In this document: piece after piece, positions 24,342-32,719 of the stretch
Layout of the letters: every line of letters starts with the position of its first letter
How positions within the stretch are numbered: position 1 is the stretch's first letter
Source: Martinezella tropici
Lineage (GTDB): Bacteria > Pseudomonadota > Alphaproteobacteria > Rhizobiales > Rhizobiaceae
Length of the DNA: 35,469 bases
Reading direction: 5' to 3'
Assembly (NCBI GenBank): GCA_000799755.1
Contig: JUHI01000035.1
Coordinates: forward strand, 1-35,469
Translations under genes and position numbers: made by a program
The notes under the pieces: model-generated
What the model was told of the DNA's origin: nothing
The model's input: the letters and a program-made list of their open reading frames with translations, nothing else
The model's database searches: none

Positions 24342-25637
24342 TTATACTGAATCCTGCCTTCGCAGGGCCGCCACAACCTTTGGCGGCTCTGGCAGGCGCG
24401 ACGCCGGTTCGGCCTGAGCGACTGCCTGAGCTTGCCGTTCAGCGATGCGCCGTGGATCGGGCAGGGAAAACAGGATCCCAGCGCCTACAAGGGTGCCGAC
24501 GGTCGAAACCGCGAGCGCCAGCGAATAGCCTCCCCAACCCACGAGGTAGGTAATCAGAGCGGGGCTCGCACCAGCCGACATGATAAAGATACCGTAGGCA
24601 AGCCCATAGAGGCGGCCAAATCGGTTTAGGCCAAAGTAGCGCGAGATGAAGTAGGCCATGATGTCCAGTTCCGCGCCGATCGTCAGGCCGATCGCGAGGG
24701 CTGCCACTCCCATGCATATTGGGTTCGAAAACAGAAGCAGCAGGCAACCGAGAGCCGAGATTGTAAATGTGATGGTTGCCACCAGAGACGGCGACAGTCG
24801 GTCCAGAGCAGTTCCTGATCCCAGTCGTCCCACCAGGATTGCAACGCCCACGAGCGACTGGACTTCCGCCGCGGCCGTCGGGGTGAAGCCGCGCTCGCGG
24901 AGAAGCGTGATCAGATGGAAAAGGTACCCGCCGCTGAAGAACGCCGGGGCAAGAAATCCGACAAGCATCAGCCAAAACAAAGGGCGCTTAAGTGGCGAGA
25001 CACCCTCAGCGGCCTGAGCGCTTGGCTTTGAGACAATGGGATGGAGCTGTCCCTCGCTTCTGACGAGGAGAAGCCCTCCGCCGCCAAGACATGCCACCAG
25101 CGCCGCCATGATCAGGTAGCCGGTTCGCCATCCCCATTCACCGATCACCCAGGTCGCCCACATCGGGGCGGTGATCGCCATCAGGCCCAAACCGCTGATC
25201 ATCGTCCCGAGTGCCAGTCCGCGCGCACGATCGAAGCGAGCGGCTACCATTCGCGCGAAGCCGGGCGGGGTTGTGCCGGCACCAAGGAATGCCAGCAGCA
25301 TGATGCAGGAAAGATAGATTCCGAAACTGGCAGGTATCTGGCTCAATAGCGCAAATGCAGCGGCTTCACCAAGAACCGAGAAGGCAACGATACGCAATGG
25401 ACCGAATCGATCCATGAGAGCGCCCGCGAAAGGCGAACAAACGGCGACGACCGTCGATAGGAGAAACGTTGCCAAGGATAGTTGTTGCTTGGTGAAATCC
25501 GACTCCTGCATGAGTGCAGGGACGAAAGCGCCGCTGGTATAGGCTTGCAGGCCTATGGTGCCGATGGAGGCCGCGATTGTGCATCCAAGCAAGGTGCGCC
25601 AGTGTTGCGCGAGCTCGCGCGTTGCTGTCTGTGTCAA
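24342..25637 (-). CDS. MFS transporter
   Basis: A 431-residue membrane protein with about twelve hydrophobic segments and a central basic loop near GGGGLLLVRSEGQLHPIVSKPS. The classic loop 2-3 pattern FAGALMDRFGPLRIVAFS is present in the first half and a looser counterpart, LVGRLGSGTALDRLSP, in the second. I place the start at TTG 25637 because AGGGAGGAAGAA precedes it; an in-frame ATG at 25667 has no site. It is the last gene of the aromatic cluster and probably imports the aromatic substrate or related acid, as MhpT- and PcaK-like carriers do. Confidence 0.87.
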   Translation of the reverse strand: MTQTATRELAQHWRTLLGCTIAASIGTIGLQAYTSGAFVPALMQESDFTKQQLSLATFLLSTVVAVCSPFAGALMDRFGPLRIVAFSVLGEAAAFALLSQIPASFGIYLSCIMLLAFLGAGTTPPGFARMVAARFDRARGLALGTMISGLGLMAITAPMWATWVIGEWGWRTGYLIMAALVACLGGGGLLLVRSEGQLHPIVSKPSAQAAEGVSPLKRPLFWLMLVGFLAPAFFSGGYLFHLITLLRERGFTPTAAAEVQSLVGVAILVGRLGSGTALDRLSPSLVATITFTISALGCLLLLFSNPICMGVAALAIGLTIGAELDIMAYFISRYFGLNRFGRLYGLAYGIFIMSAGASPALITYLVGWGGYSLALAVSTVGTLVGAGILFSLPDPRRIAERQAQAVAQAEPASRLPEPPKVVAALRRQDSV

Positions 25638-25725
25638 TTCTTCCTCCCTTATTTCCCAGACAATCACAGATCGGACTATCTGGTCGAATGCTCATCCCAA
25701 AACTGCATTCAGATTTCCCGCGGAC

Positions 25726-26613
25726 TCAGACGCCCTGTTTGAGAAACCCCTCCGGGGGACCAGGGCCCCAGATGCCGATATCCTGCCCGGCTGGCCAGGT
25801 TTTCGGCCGTTGCGGGCGATCGCCATGCCAGGGACGCGGGTCGTAATAGCCGAGAGCCTCGTTTGTCATACGGTCCATCTCGGCATAGAACTCGATCATC
25901 TGGCCTTCCGGATTGATGTGGTATGTCGCGATATTGTGACCCGGACCATGGCGAACCGGCCCCCAGATAACTTTGCGTTCTGCCTGAGCGAGGACGTCAC
26001 AGGCGCTTGTGAGCGTAGCGGAGTCCTGCATCTCGAAGGCGATATGATGCAGCCGCGAGCGATCGGATTGGATAAAATTGAGGGTATGGTGCTCGACACC
26101 CGTTCGCATGAAAACGAAATGTTCGCCGATACGGTCAGCTACCTTAAGACCGAGAACACTCCCGTAAAATTCACAGGTTCTTGCGACATCGGGCACACAA
26201 CGGGCAACGTGGCCGATCCGCAGCGGCGCGACGCCGTGGCTTGGGCTCGCCGGATGAATCCGCCGATCAGATATGAGTTCGATTTCAAAGCCATCCAGAT
26301 CAATGAAGACCACGCTGCTCGCAACGCCGGGATGCGGATCGTGCCGGATTTCGGCGGCAATTCCGTCGTCAGCCAGCTGTCGGCGAATTTCCTCCCCACT
26401 CTTGTCGACATGCGTGAGAAGCGCCAAGCCGGTCAATGCAGTTGCTTGGCCTCGGCGAAGCAGCAATGCATCGGCACCGGAACGGGTGGCAAGATAGGCG
26501 TGATCGCTGCCGCGTTCGACAAGGCAAAGCCCGACTAAATCCGTATAATATGCGACTTGCCTGTCGAGATCGACGGTGTTGAGTACCGCGTGATTTAAAC
26601 CTAAAGCGCTCAC
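25726..26613 (-). CDS. Extradiol (type I) ring-cleavage dioxygenase, two VOC modules
   Basis: A 295-residue protein with two vicinal-oxygen-chelate repeats. The N-terminal module starts at LGLNHAVLNTVDLDRQVAYYTDLVGL and the C-terminal one at LRIGHVARCVPDVARTCEFYGSVLGL. The Fe(II) ligands are in the second module: the His of RIGHVA, the first His of LHHIAFEM and the Glu of QMIEFYAEMD, so the triad is complete. The start is GTG 26613 after GGGAGG. The tail YYDPRPWHGDRPQRPKTW is like that of several catechol-cleaving enzymes. It would open a catechol next to a hydroxyl group (meta cleavage), using the product of the flavin monooxygenase upstream, and feed the FAH hydrolase. Confidence 0.87.
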   Translation of the reverse strand: MSALGLNHAVLNTVDLDRQVAYYTDLVGLCLVERGSDHAYLATRSGADALLLRRGQATALTGLALLTHVDKSGEEIRRQLADDGIAAEIRHDPHPGVASSVVFIDLDGFEIELISDRRIHPASPSHGVAPLRIGHVARCVPDVARTCEFYGSVLGLKVADRIGEHFVFMRTGVEHHTLNFIQSDRSRLHHIAFEMQDSATLTSACDVLAQAERKVIWGPVRHGPGHNIATYHINPEGQMIEFYAEMDRMTNEALGYYDPRPWHGDRPQRPKTWPAGQDIGIWGPGPPEGFLKQGV

Positions 26614-26653
26614 CAAAAGCCTCCCGTCTTTCTTCCTGTTATAATCGAGTGAA

Positions 26654-27538
26654 TCACAGCGCTGCCTCAGCGACGGTTTCACGAACGATACGGGCCTCAA
26701 TCGCGCCTATTCGCTCTATCTCGCAGCGCACCACGTCACCCGGCTGCAGAAGTCCCGGTGGGTTGAGGGCAGCCCCTGTTCCCGCAGGTGTGCCAGTTGC
26801 GATGACGTCCCCTGGCTCCAGGGTGCAAACCGTCGAGAGATAGGCGATCTGCTCGAAACAATTGTTGAGCATTTCGCCAGTCCGTCCGGATTGGCGCAGC
26901 CCTCCGTTGACCGTACAGGTGATCAGCAGATCGTGAGGGTCTGGAATTTCGTCCGGTGTGACCAGCCAGGGGCCAAGTGGGCCGTGACTATCGAAGGATT
27001 TGCCCAGCATGATAGTGGGGCTGCGTTTTTGCCAATCACGAGCGCTCACATCATTACAGATCGTGTAGCCTGCAATGACACTCGCAGCGTCTTCAGGCTT
27101 CACCCGCCGGCAACGTCTCCCGATGACGATTGCAAGTTCAGCCTCATAATCGAGCGCAGATGTCTCCGGCGGCATGAGGATGGGGGCGTAGGGGTCATTG
27201 ATGCAGGACGGCAGTTTGGCAAACCAGCGCTGAAAAACTGGAGGGACATATCCGGAGTTTGTCGCCAGAACTTCGTCGATATGACTTTGATAATTGGCAG
27301 CGATCGCCAGGAATTTGCTGGGGTGCTGTATGGGGGCGTGCAATGTGACCCGTGACAGTGCTATTCCCGAACCCGTATCCAGAGCCCGGCGCGCAAACTC
27401 GAGACCATCCCGGCGGGCAAAGAGCAAGCTTTCGAGAGAGCCGAAATGGGGGCTCTCATCGGAGATATCGAAAATCATCTCGTCGCGCACCGCGCCGACG
27501 GATCGTCTGCCATTCAGGCTAAAAACAGCCAATTTCAT
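26654..27538 (-). CDS. FAH-family hydrolase/isomerase of the aromatic cluster
   Basis: A 294-residue enzyme with the FAH metal motif: the Glu pair in DYEAELAIVIG and the Asp in CNDVSARDWQ. GSFDSHGPLGPWLVTPDE-like text (KSFDSHGPLGPWLVTPDE) and the final VIATGTPAGTGAALNPP block are typical of fumarylpyruvate/2-hydroxyhepta-2,4-dienedioate-type enzymes. It overlaps the monooxygenase stop by four bases and precedes the dioxygenase by 40 bp. It is a second FAH paralogue in the window, distinct from the one at 21460. In this setting it probably hydrolyses the ring-cleavage product, taking the place of an alpha/beta hydrolase such as MhpC. Confidence 0.88.
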   Translation of the reverse strand: MKLAVFSLNGRRSVGAVRDEMIFDISDESPHFGSLESLLFARRDGLEFARRALDTGSGIALSRVTLHAPIQHPSKFLAIAANYQSHIDEVLATNSGYVPPVFQRWFAKLPSCINDPYAPILMPPETSALDYEAELAIVIGRRCRRVKPEDAASVIAGYTICNDVSARDWQKRSPTIMLGKSFDSHGPLGPWLVTPDEIPDPHDLLITCTVNGGLRQSGRTGEMLNNCFEQIAYLSTVCTLEPGDVIATGTPAGTGAALNPPGLLQPGDVVRCEIERIGAIEARIVRETVAEAAL

Positions 27539-29199
27539 TTTGCACCTCCCACGAGCAACGACTCGTGAGCTTCCTTGTCTTGAGTAGGTTTGGAAGGAGG
27601 GCAGGCGGCATCGCCTGGCTCCAATTGCCCAAGCAGATCAGAAATCTGCCGGTGTAGATCGCTGGCCGTTGGCGCCAGGCCATAAATGTAGCGGTCTGGT
27701 CGGACGAGAATGGCGATTGCCTTGCTTTCGGACATCCAGTTGGCAAACCGCTCTTCGATGTCGCAGAGCATCTCTTCGGACCCATATGCGCCAATCGTGA
27801 TGACCTGACCGCCAGCCGCCTTCCATCTCGCAAGGGTTCGAGGCTCCAGCTTCAACTCGCAAGAATCATGGGGTGATAGGATCGCGAACCGTCCGTTGAG
27901 TTTGGTGTCGAGCCTAACAACGGCGCCGTCATCCGCGACTGCGAATTCCGGAAGCCTAAGGCCTCCCGTCTCTGCATCAATGAGGCCGGATCTGATTGGT
28001 GGAACGATGTCCGCAATCGCAACGGTGCCCTTTCGAGCGATCTCGGTAGTCCTGAACTCGTTGTCGCGATCTCGGGCTCGCTCAGGATCGGTGATGCACA
28101 CTGCGGCTCCGGCGCGAACCGAAGCCGCAATGATCTCTCGCACATGCGGCTCCCGCTCCACCTGATAGTCATCCAGAAACCTCTGGTTGGGTGCTTGCCG
28201 AAAGGCGTGCGACAGACGCCAAATTAGCTGCGCTGCATCGCGAATGCCATGGCACATGCCCTGGCCAAAGAAGGGAGGTGTTTGATGTGCCGCATCGCCC
28301 AGGAGGAAGGTCGATCCATGTCGCCAGGTTTCCGCGACAAGCGCCCGGAATCGGTAGACGGCGGAGCGTATGATCTCGACGTTGCCGGGATCGACCCAAT
28401 CCGAAAGGCGCTCGAGAATCCTCCGGGGCTGCCGCGCCTCTTCGTCGCGTTCACCCTGCAGGAGCATATATTCCCATCGGCGATGCTTGCCCACACCCGG
28501 GATCAACGTCGCTGGCTGCCTGGGATCGCAGACCATAAGGGAATAGCGGCCGTCACGGACTTCCGGTGGGATCTCGTAGAATTCCGGCCAACGCATTGAT
28601 CCATTAACGTAAGCATCAATAACCAGCCAGCGCTCCTCGAAACCGATATCATCAAGGCCAATACCCAAGCATTTGCGGATGCTGCTGCTGGCTCCGTCGC
28701 AAGCCAAGAGATAACGGGCCTTGGCCTCGAAATGTCGTTTGGAGATGTCTTTGCCCGTGAGCGTTACACTATCATCCGTCGAGACGACCGATTGAACCTC
28801 GCAACCTTGCTCAATCCTCACATTTGGATAGCGGGCGAGTCCTTTTCTCAGCGCTGCCTCAAGCTGGGGCTGGTAGAATATATTGCTTTGCCACCAGGCT
28901 TTCGAGTGTGCGGGACGGCGACTGTGAAAGCTTCGGATGGGGTGGCCGTCGCTGCCCAGATAGATCGAGCCACCAAGTGGACGCGTGATGCCGGTCAACT
29001 CCTCGGCAAGCCCTATCTGATCAAAAATGCGCATGATCTCGGCGTCGAATACGATCGCCCGTGGCAACGCGAAAGGCTCAAACTCTTTCTCAAGGACAAG
29101 CACGTCGAAGCCGGCAGTCGCAGCCAGATTGGCCGCGACTGCCCCCACCGGCCCCAGCCCCACAATAATGATGTCCGCACTTAGAACTTGGCCTTGCAA
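27535..29199 (-). CDS. FAD-dependent aromatic hydroxylase, MhpA-like
   Basis: A 554-residue flavoprotein monooxygenase. The FAD-binding GxGxxG is in VGLGPVGAVAANLAATAG near the N-terminus, followed by VLEKE. The second FAD motif is STFLLGDAAHQTPPFFGQGMCHG, and the C-terminus carries a thioredoxin-like extension, as in MhpA and phenol hydroxylases. This class uses NAD(P)H and O2 to add an ortho hydroxyl to a phenolic acid. I place the start at TTG 29199 (LLQGQVL... reading back to GGGAGG eight bases upstream); an ATG at 29241 has no good site. It is transcribed after the tandem SnoaL gene, with an ATAAC-N5-GTTAT palindrome about 100 bp upstream. Confidence 0.88.
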   Translation of the reverse strand: MQGQVLSADIIIVGLGPVGAVAANLAATAGFDVLVLEKEFEPFALPRAIVFDAEIMRIFDQIGLAEELTGITRPLGGSIYLGSDGHPIRSFHSRRPAHSKAWWQSNIFYQPQLEAALRKGLARYPNVRIEQGCEVQSVVSTDDSVTLTGKDISKRHFEAKARYLLACDGASSSIRKCLGIGLDDIGFEERWLVIDAYVNGSMRWPEFYEIPPEVRDGRYSLMVCDPRQPATLIPGVGKHRRWEYMLLQGERDEEARQPRRILERLSDWVDPGNVEIIRSAVYRFRALVAETWRHGSTFLLGDAAHQTPPFFGQGMCHGIRDAAQLIWRLSHAFRQAPNQRFLDDYQVEREPHVREIIAASVRAGAAVCITDPERARDRDNEFRTTEIARKGTVAIADIVPPIRSGLIDAETGGLRLPEFAVADDGAVVRLDTKLNGRFAILSPHDSCELKLEPRTLARWKAAGGQVITIGAYGSEEMLCDIEERFANWMSESKAIAILVRPDRYIYGLAPTASDLHRQISDLLGQLEPGDAACPPSKPTQDKEAHESLLVGGAK

Positions 29200-29295
29200 C
29201 AGTTTTTCCTCCCTGACAGTCAGGCGCCGGAGCGCTGACATGCAGCTAGGTTAGCGGACCAAGGAGTACCTCTACAAAGACAATTGGGGCGGATT

Positions 29296-29316
29296 GCGAT
29301 AACCGGAAGTTATCGC
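29296..29316. promoter_or_regulatory. LysR-type operator, perfect palindrome
   Basis: GCGATAAC and GTTATCGC form a perfect 8-bp inverted repeat around CGGAA. The core ATAAC-N5-GTTAT (T-N11-A) is the standard LysR-type regulator box. It lies about 100 bp upstream of the monooxygenase start and recurs at 30826-30846. Confidence 0.8.
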
Positions 29317-29426
29317 TAGGCCGCAATTAGTCGTATGTCGTGAGGATGAGGGATATTTGGCCACGGCTACGTCCGGGCAAGTAGCTTTCCGATCGGGCTT
29401 TTTGGGCCGGCCCCCAAACAAAAGTA

Positions 29427-29457
29427 CCCGGCTGCGGAAAATGACTCCGCGGCCGGG
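29427..29457 (-). terminator. Probable terminator of the tandem SnoaL gene
   Basis: An 11-bp stem (CCCGGCTGCGG pairing with CCGCGGCCGGG, one G-T pair) with a 9-nt loop is followed on the minus strand by TACTTTTGTTTG. It lies about 80 bp after the SnoaL stop and before the monooxygenase promoter region. A separate GGGCCGGCCC palindrome is at 29404-29413. Confidence 0.65.
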
Positions 29458-29534
29458 CCTGAAATCGCTCTGCCCTCAAAACTCAAATACAGGATAGATA
29501 ACGCGCCTGATCTTCAAAGGCAGCCTTCAACATT

Positions 29535-30728
29535 TCAAGTGCCGCGGCTTACATAAGTGTAAAGTGGATCGCTGGCGCCGCGTTGACCCATCAGGAAGGG
29601 CTTACCTGGATACTTGTCCCAATATTTTGCAGTTTCTGGTTCCATTCGGCTCCAGTCGAAGATGACATCTCGATGCACAATCGCCCATCGTCCCTGACGG
29701 CGCTCGAACTTGTCGAGATATCGGCCCCCGATCGTGGCGTCGGTACCGTCTGTCACTTGGCACCAGGCGACATGATAGGACTCGACGAAGGCATGATCGG
29801 CGTCCTCGAATTCGGGAAGAATGTTGGTGATCAGATGAAACATTCCCTTGATCGGCGATCCCGGTTTTGGACGGGTAAATGAGACAACATCGATGAAGTC
29901 TCTTGCCAGTCCCTCAAATTCGCCATGACGTTCGGTAGCGCCGGCATGATAGCAGCTGTGCGCCAGCTCTGCGTCTGAGCGGTCACCGGCCCTGGCGCGA
30001 CGATAGAGCACTTCTGCAATCGACTGCTTATCGAGAAGTCGTTGAACGGGGTCCATGGCGGATGTGTCCTGTAGATCTGGAGAATGAATTGTACTGGGAA
30101 GCTGGCCGCGATGCGAGCCGCCGAGCCGGTACAGGGGATCGTTGGCATCGCGGCGGCCAAGCAACGCTCGCGGTTGGCGGCCTGGGTCCCAAAAGCTTTC
30201 GGTAGTCGGCACAATGTGCGACCAGTCGTAGACGATGTCTCGATGCTGGATGAGCCAGCGCCCGTCGACCTGCCTGAAAGTATCCAGGTAACGTCCGCCG
30301 ATGTGAAAGAAACTAGTCCCCCCCGGTAGCTCAAATGTCTCATGAGCCACGTGGTAGCTTTCGACAAAAATATCTCTGCCTCGCATTTGGAACAGTGCGT
30401 TGCCGATGACATGAAGCTTGCTCAGGCAGACCGGGCCTTCCGAGAAGGCTTTCTCCAGATTATCGATGAACCCGTGCATTAATCCTTGGTAGGTTCCGTG
30501 ATTGTCCGTTCCGTCAACAGGATGGCAGCGACGCATCAGCGCCGGATCATATCGATCTGCGCCTCGGGCGCGAGCATGGAGAAGCTCCAATATCTCCTGC
30601 TTGGCAACATGAAACTCTATGGGCGCCATCATGGTCTCGACCGTAACGGGAGCCTCTTGGAGGGCAGGCGCGGCGGCCTTTCCCGGTTGTGCCAAGTCAT
30701 ACGTGGCCGGATGTAGCGTTTTCTCCAA
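29535..30728 (-). CDS. Tandem SnoaL-like (NTF2-fold) protein
   Basis: A 397-residue cytoplasmic protein built of two NTF2-fold repeats. Repeat 1 (about residues 45-190) has VAKQEILELLHARARGADRYDP, FVESYHVAHETFEL, GGRYLDTFRQVDGRWLIQHRDIVYDWS. Repeat 2 (about 225-390) has LDKQSIAEVLYRRARAGDRSDA, FVESYHVAWCQV, GGRYLDKFERRQGRWAIVHRDVIFDWSRM. The two are clearly an internal duplication. SnoaL_4-type domains act as small cyclases, isomerases, dehydratases or as ring-hydroxylase small subunits; the role here is unknown. The start is TTG 30728 after GGGAGGAAATCG; an upstream ATG lacks a site. It is the first gene below LysR, under a LysR-type box. Confidence 0.82.
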   Translation of the reverse strand: MEKTLHPATYDLAQPGKAAAPALQEAPVTVETMMAPIEFHVAKQEILELLHARARGADRYDPALMRRCHPVDGTDNHGTYQGLMHGFIDNLEKAFSEGPVCLSKLHVIGNALFQMRGRDIFVESYHVAHETFELPGGTSFFHIGGRYLDTFRQVDGRWLIQHRDIVYDWSHIVPTTESFWDPGRQPRALLGRRDANDPLYRLGGSHRGQLPSTIHSPDLQDTSAMDPVQRLLDKQSIAEVLYRRARAGDRSDAELAHSCYHAGATERHGEFEGLARDFIDVVSFTRPKPGSPIKGMFHLITNILPEFEDADHAFVESYHVAWCQVTDGTDATIGGRYLDKFERRQGRWAIVHRDVIFDWSRMEPETAKYWDKYPGKPFLMGQRGASDPLYTYVSRGT

Positions 30729-30825
30729 CGATTTCCTCCCTGCGATTACGCTGTTGTCACCATGGTGCAACCCGCCGAAGTTACCCGATACGCAACATGG
30801 ATGACAAAGACAGTTACATCGATTT

Positions 30826-30846
30826 GCGATAACCGGAGGTAATCGC
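30826..30846. promoter_or_regulatory. LysR-type operator, near-perfect palindrome
   Basis: GCGATAAC-CGGAG-GTAATCGC differs from the site at 29296 in two positions, one of them in an arm. It lies about 100 bp upstream of the tandem SnoaL start and shortly after the LysR stop, so it should serve the SnoaL promoter. Confidence 0.75.
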
Positions 30847-30880
30847 AGATGCCCGTGTAATTTCGGTGGCGGAGCAGCCG

Positions 30881-31777
30881 CTACTTGAATTTCTTACAGC
30901 GACCGCGGATCAGGTCCATGACCTTGCGAGCGCCGGGCAGGAGCGTGTTGTGCTCGCGAAAAGCTAACCCAACTCTCTCCAATGGGAAGCCAAATTCGGT
31001 GTCGAGGAAACTGAGTTCCGATGTGTCGTTTTCCTGCAGCAACGACGATGGCAAGACGCCAATAAGGTCAGATCGCGAGATCATGGAGACGAAGAGAACG
31101 GCCGTGCTAACTCTGATCGTCGATTGGGGTGGAGTTAGGCCGGCATCTAAATAGGCACCGTCAACGCACTCTTTGTGCGCAGCCGGAAACTCGGGAATGA
31201 GCCAGTGATATCCGGCCAGATCCCTCAATGTCGGTTTTGGCCGAAGCGCTAACGGGTGGTCTTTGCGCACGACGACGGCGGGATAAGACTCGACAAGCGG
31301 CTCATAGACGAGGCTTATCGGCGAGGTTTCACTTGGAAGAAAAAGCAGCGCGACATCGAGCTCGCCTTCTCGCAAGGCCACGAGCAGCTCCGAGGAGAAG
31401 CCAACCCTGATCTTGAGATTGAGGCCCGGATGCGAGCTGAGAATATCCAGTGCGACATCGCTGATCACGGATGTCAAAGTGGGAATGACACCGATGACGA
31501 CGGTACCGCGTGTCATGCCGCGCATGGCATCAATTTCCGCAACAGCGCTGCGTGCGGCATTTTCGATTACCTTGGCATAGCGGTAGAGCGTGTCTCCATA
31601 GGCTGTTGGAGCGACGCCGCGGGGAAGGCGATCGAGCAGTTTTTCGCCAATCTGGGCCTCGAGTTCGGCAATTGCCTTACTGAGCGCGGGCTGAGAGACA
31701 TGAACCGTTTCGGCGGCGGCGTGCATGTTTTTGCATTCAACGCAGGCCACGAAATACCGCAAAAGTCTCATATCCAT
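30881..31777 (-). CDS. LysR-family transcriptional regulator
   Basis: A 298-residue regulator with the N-terminal winged helix at about 1-60 (MRLLRYFVACVECKNMHAAAETVHVSQPALSKAIAELE), followed by a type 2 periplasmic-binding effector domain starting near GTVVIGVIPTLTS. I start at ATG 31777 (MDMRLLRYF); the frame opens at 31798. It is transcribed in the same direction as the aromatic genes it probably controls, through the boxes at 30826 and 29296. Its helix-turn-helix and effector domain are complete. The effector is likely the aromatic substrate or an intermediate. Confidence 0.93.
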   Translation of the reverse strand: MDMRLLRYFVACVECKNMHAAAETVHVSQPALSKAIAELEAQIGEKLLDRLPRGVAPTAYGDTLYRYAKVIENAARSAVAEIDAMRGMTRGTVVIGVIPTLTSVISDVALDILSSHPGLNLKIRVGFSSELLVALREGELDVALLFLPSETSPISLVYEPLVESYPAVVVRKDHPLALRPKPTLRDLAGYHWLIPEFPAAHKECVDGAYLDAGLTPPQSTIRVSTAVLFVSMISRSDLIGVLPSSLLQENDTSELSFLDTEFGFPLERVGLAFREHNTLLPGARKVMDLIRGRCKKFK

Positions 31778-32074
31778 TCGTTTTTCCCACTCTTCCATCC
31801 GCTATGCCGGATCAGACGGCATAGCCTATCCGCTTCGCTAAGTGGCTTCCAGTCGAACTCACATGTTACCAAATTCACTAAGGTGGCGGCGTTGCAAGTC
31901 AGTGGTCTAGAGGGTAGCCGGCCAGGGAGGAAAAGGTGAAGAAAGAAGGTAATCTACCGAGAGATCTTACGACCGCTGAGAGGGGCGAGTACCTTTCTTA
32001 GCGTGCAGCCCCAACCTGGGAAGACTCGATAGTTCGACCGACGCCCCCGCGCTTTAAGATTTTCCAAGTGAGGT

Positions 32075-32719
32075 TCACTGGAAGGCGAGGGTGAAACTAG
32101 CCTTTGTTTTCGCCTGAATTTCCTCGATCGACACACCGGTCGCCAATTCGATCAAGACCAACTGCGGCTCACCGCGTCTGGCGACGGTAAAGACCCCAAG
32201 ATCTGTGATCAGAAGATCGGTGACACGCTTTCCGGTCAGCGGCAGCGTGCATTCCTTCAGCACTTTCGATGCGCCCTTGGCTTCGTGTTCCATGACCACG
32301 ACAACACGCTGCACGCCGGCAACGAGATCCATCGCACCGCCCATTCCCTTGATCATCTTGCCCGGGATCATCCAGTTCGCAAGGTCGCCATTCTCAGCCA
32401 CCTGCATGGCACCGAGAATGGCAAGATTGATATGGCCTCCCCGGATCATCGCGAAGCTTTCGGCGCTCGAGAAATAGCTGCTTTCGGGCAGTTCCGTGAT
32501 GGTTTGCTTTCCGGCATTGATCAGATCGGCATCCTCTTCTCCCTCGAAGGGAAATGGACCCATCCCCAGCATTCCGTTTTCGCTCTGCAGCCGCACGTCG
32601 ATACCCGCCGGGATGTAATTTGCTACCAATGTCGGAATGCCGATTCCAAGGTTGACGTAGAAGCCGTCCTGCAATTCGCGAGCAGCCCGAGCTGCCATTT
32701 GTTCACGATTCCAAGCCAT
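32075..32719 (-). CDS. 3-oxoacid CoA-transferase subunit B
   Basis: A 214-residue subunit with the N-terminal MAARAARELQDGFYVNLGIGIPTLVANYIP and the catalytic Glu E47 in the LQSENGMLGMGP block. TDLGVF and LVLIELATGVSIEEIQAKT are the standard C-terminal blocks. It forms a heterotetramer with subunit A and moves CoA from succinyl-CoA to a 3-oxo acid (acetoacetate or 3-oxoadipate). The start ATG 32719 shares its A with the TAA of subunit A (TAATG), so translation is coupled. Sequence alone does not separate 3-oxoadipate (PcaJ) from acetoacetate (ScoB) specificity. It may activate a product of the aromatic pathway. Confidence 0.93.
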   Translation of the reverse strand: MAWNREQMAARAARELQDGFYVNLGIGIPTLVANYIPAGIDVRLQSENGMLGMGPFPFEGEEDADLINAGKQTITELPESSYFSSAESFAMIRGGHINLAILGAMQVAENGDLANWMIPGKMIKGMGGAMDLVAGVQRVVVVMEHEAKGASKVLKECTLPLTGKRVTDLLITDLGVFTVARRGEPQLVLIELATGVSIEEIQAKTKASFTLAFQ

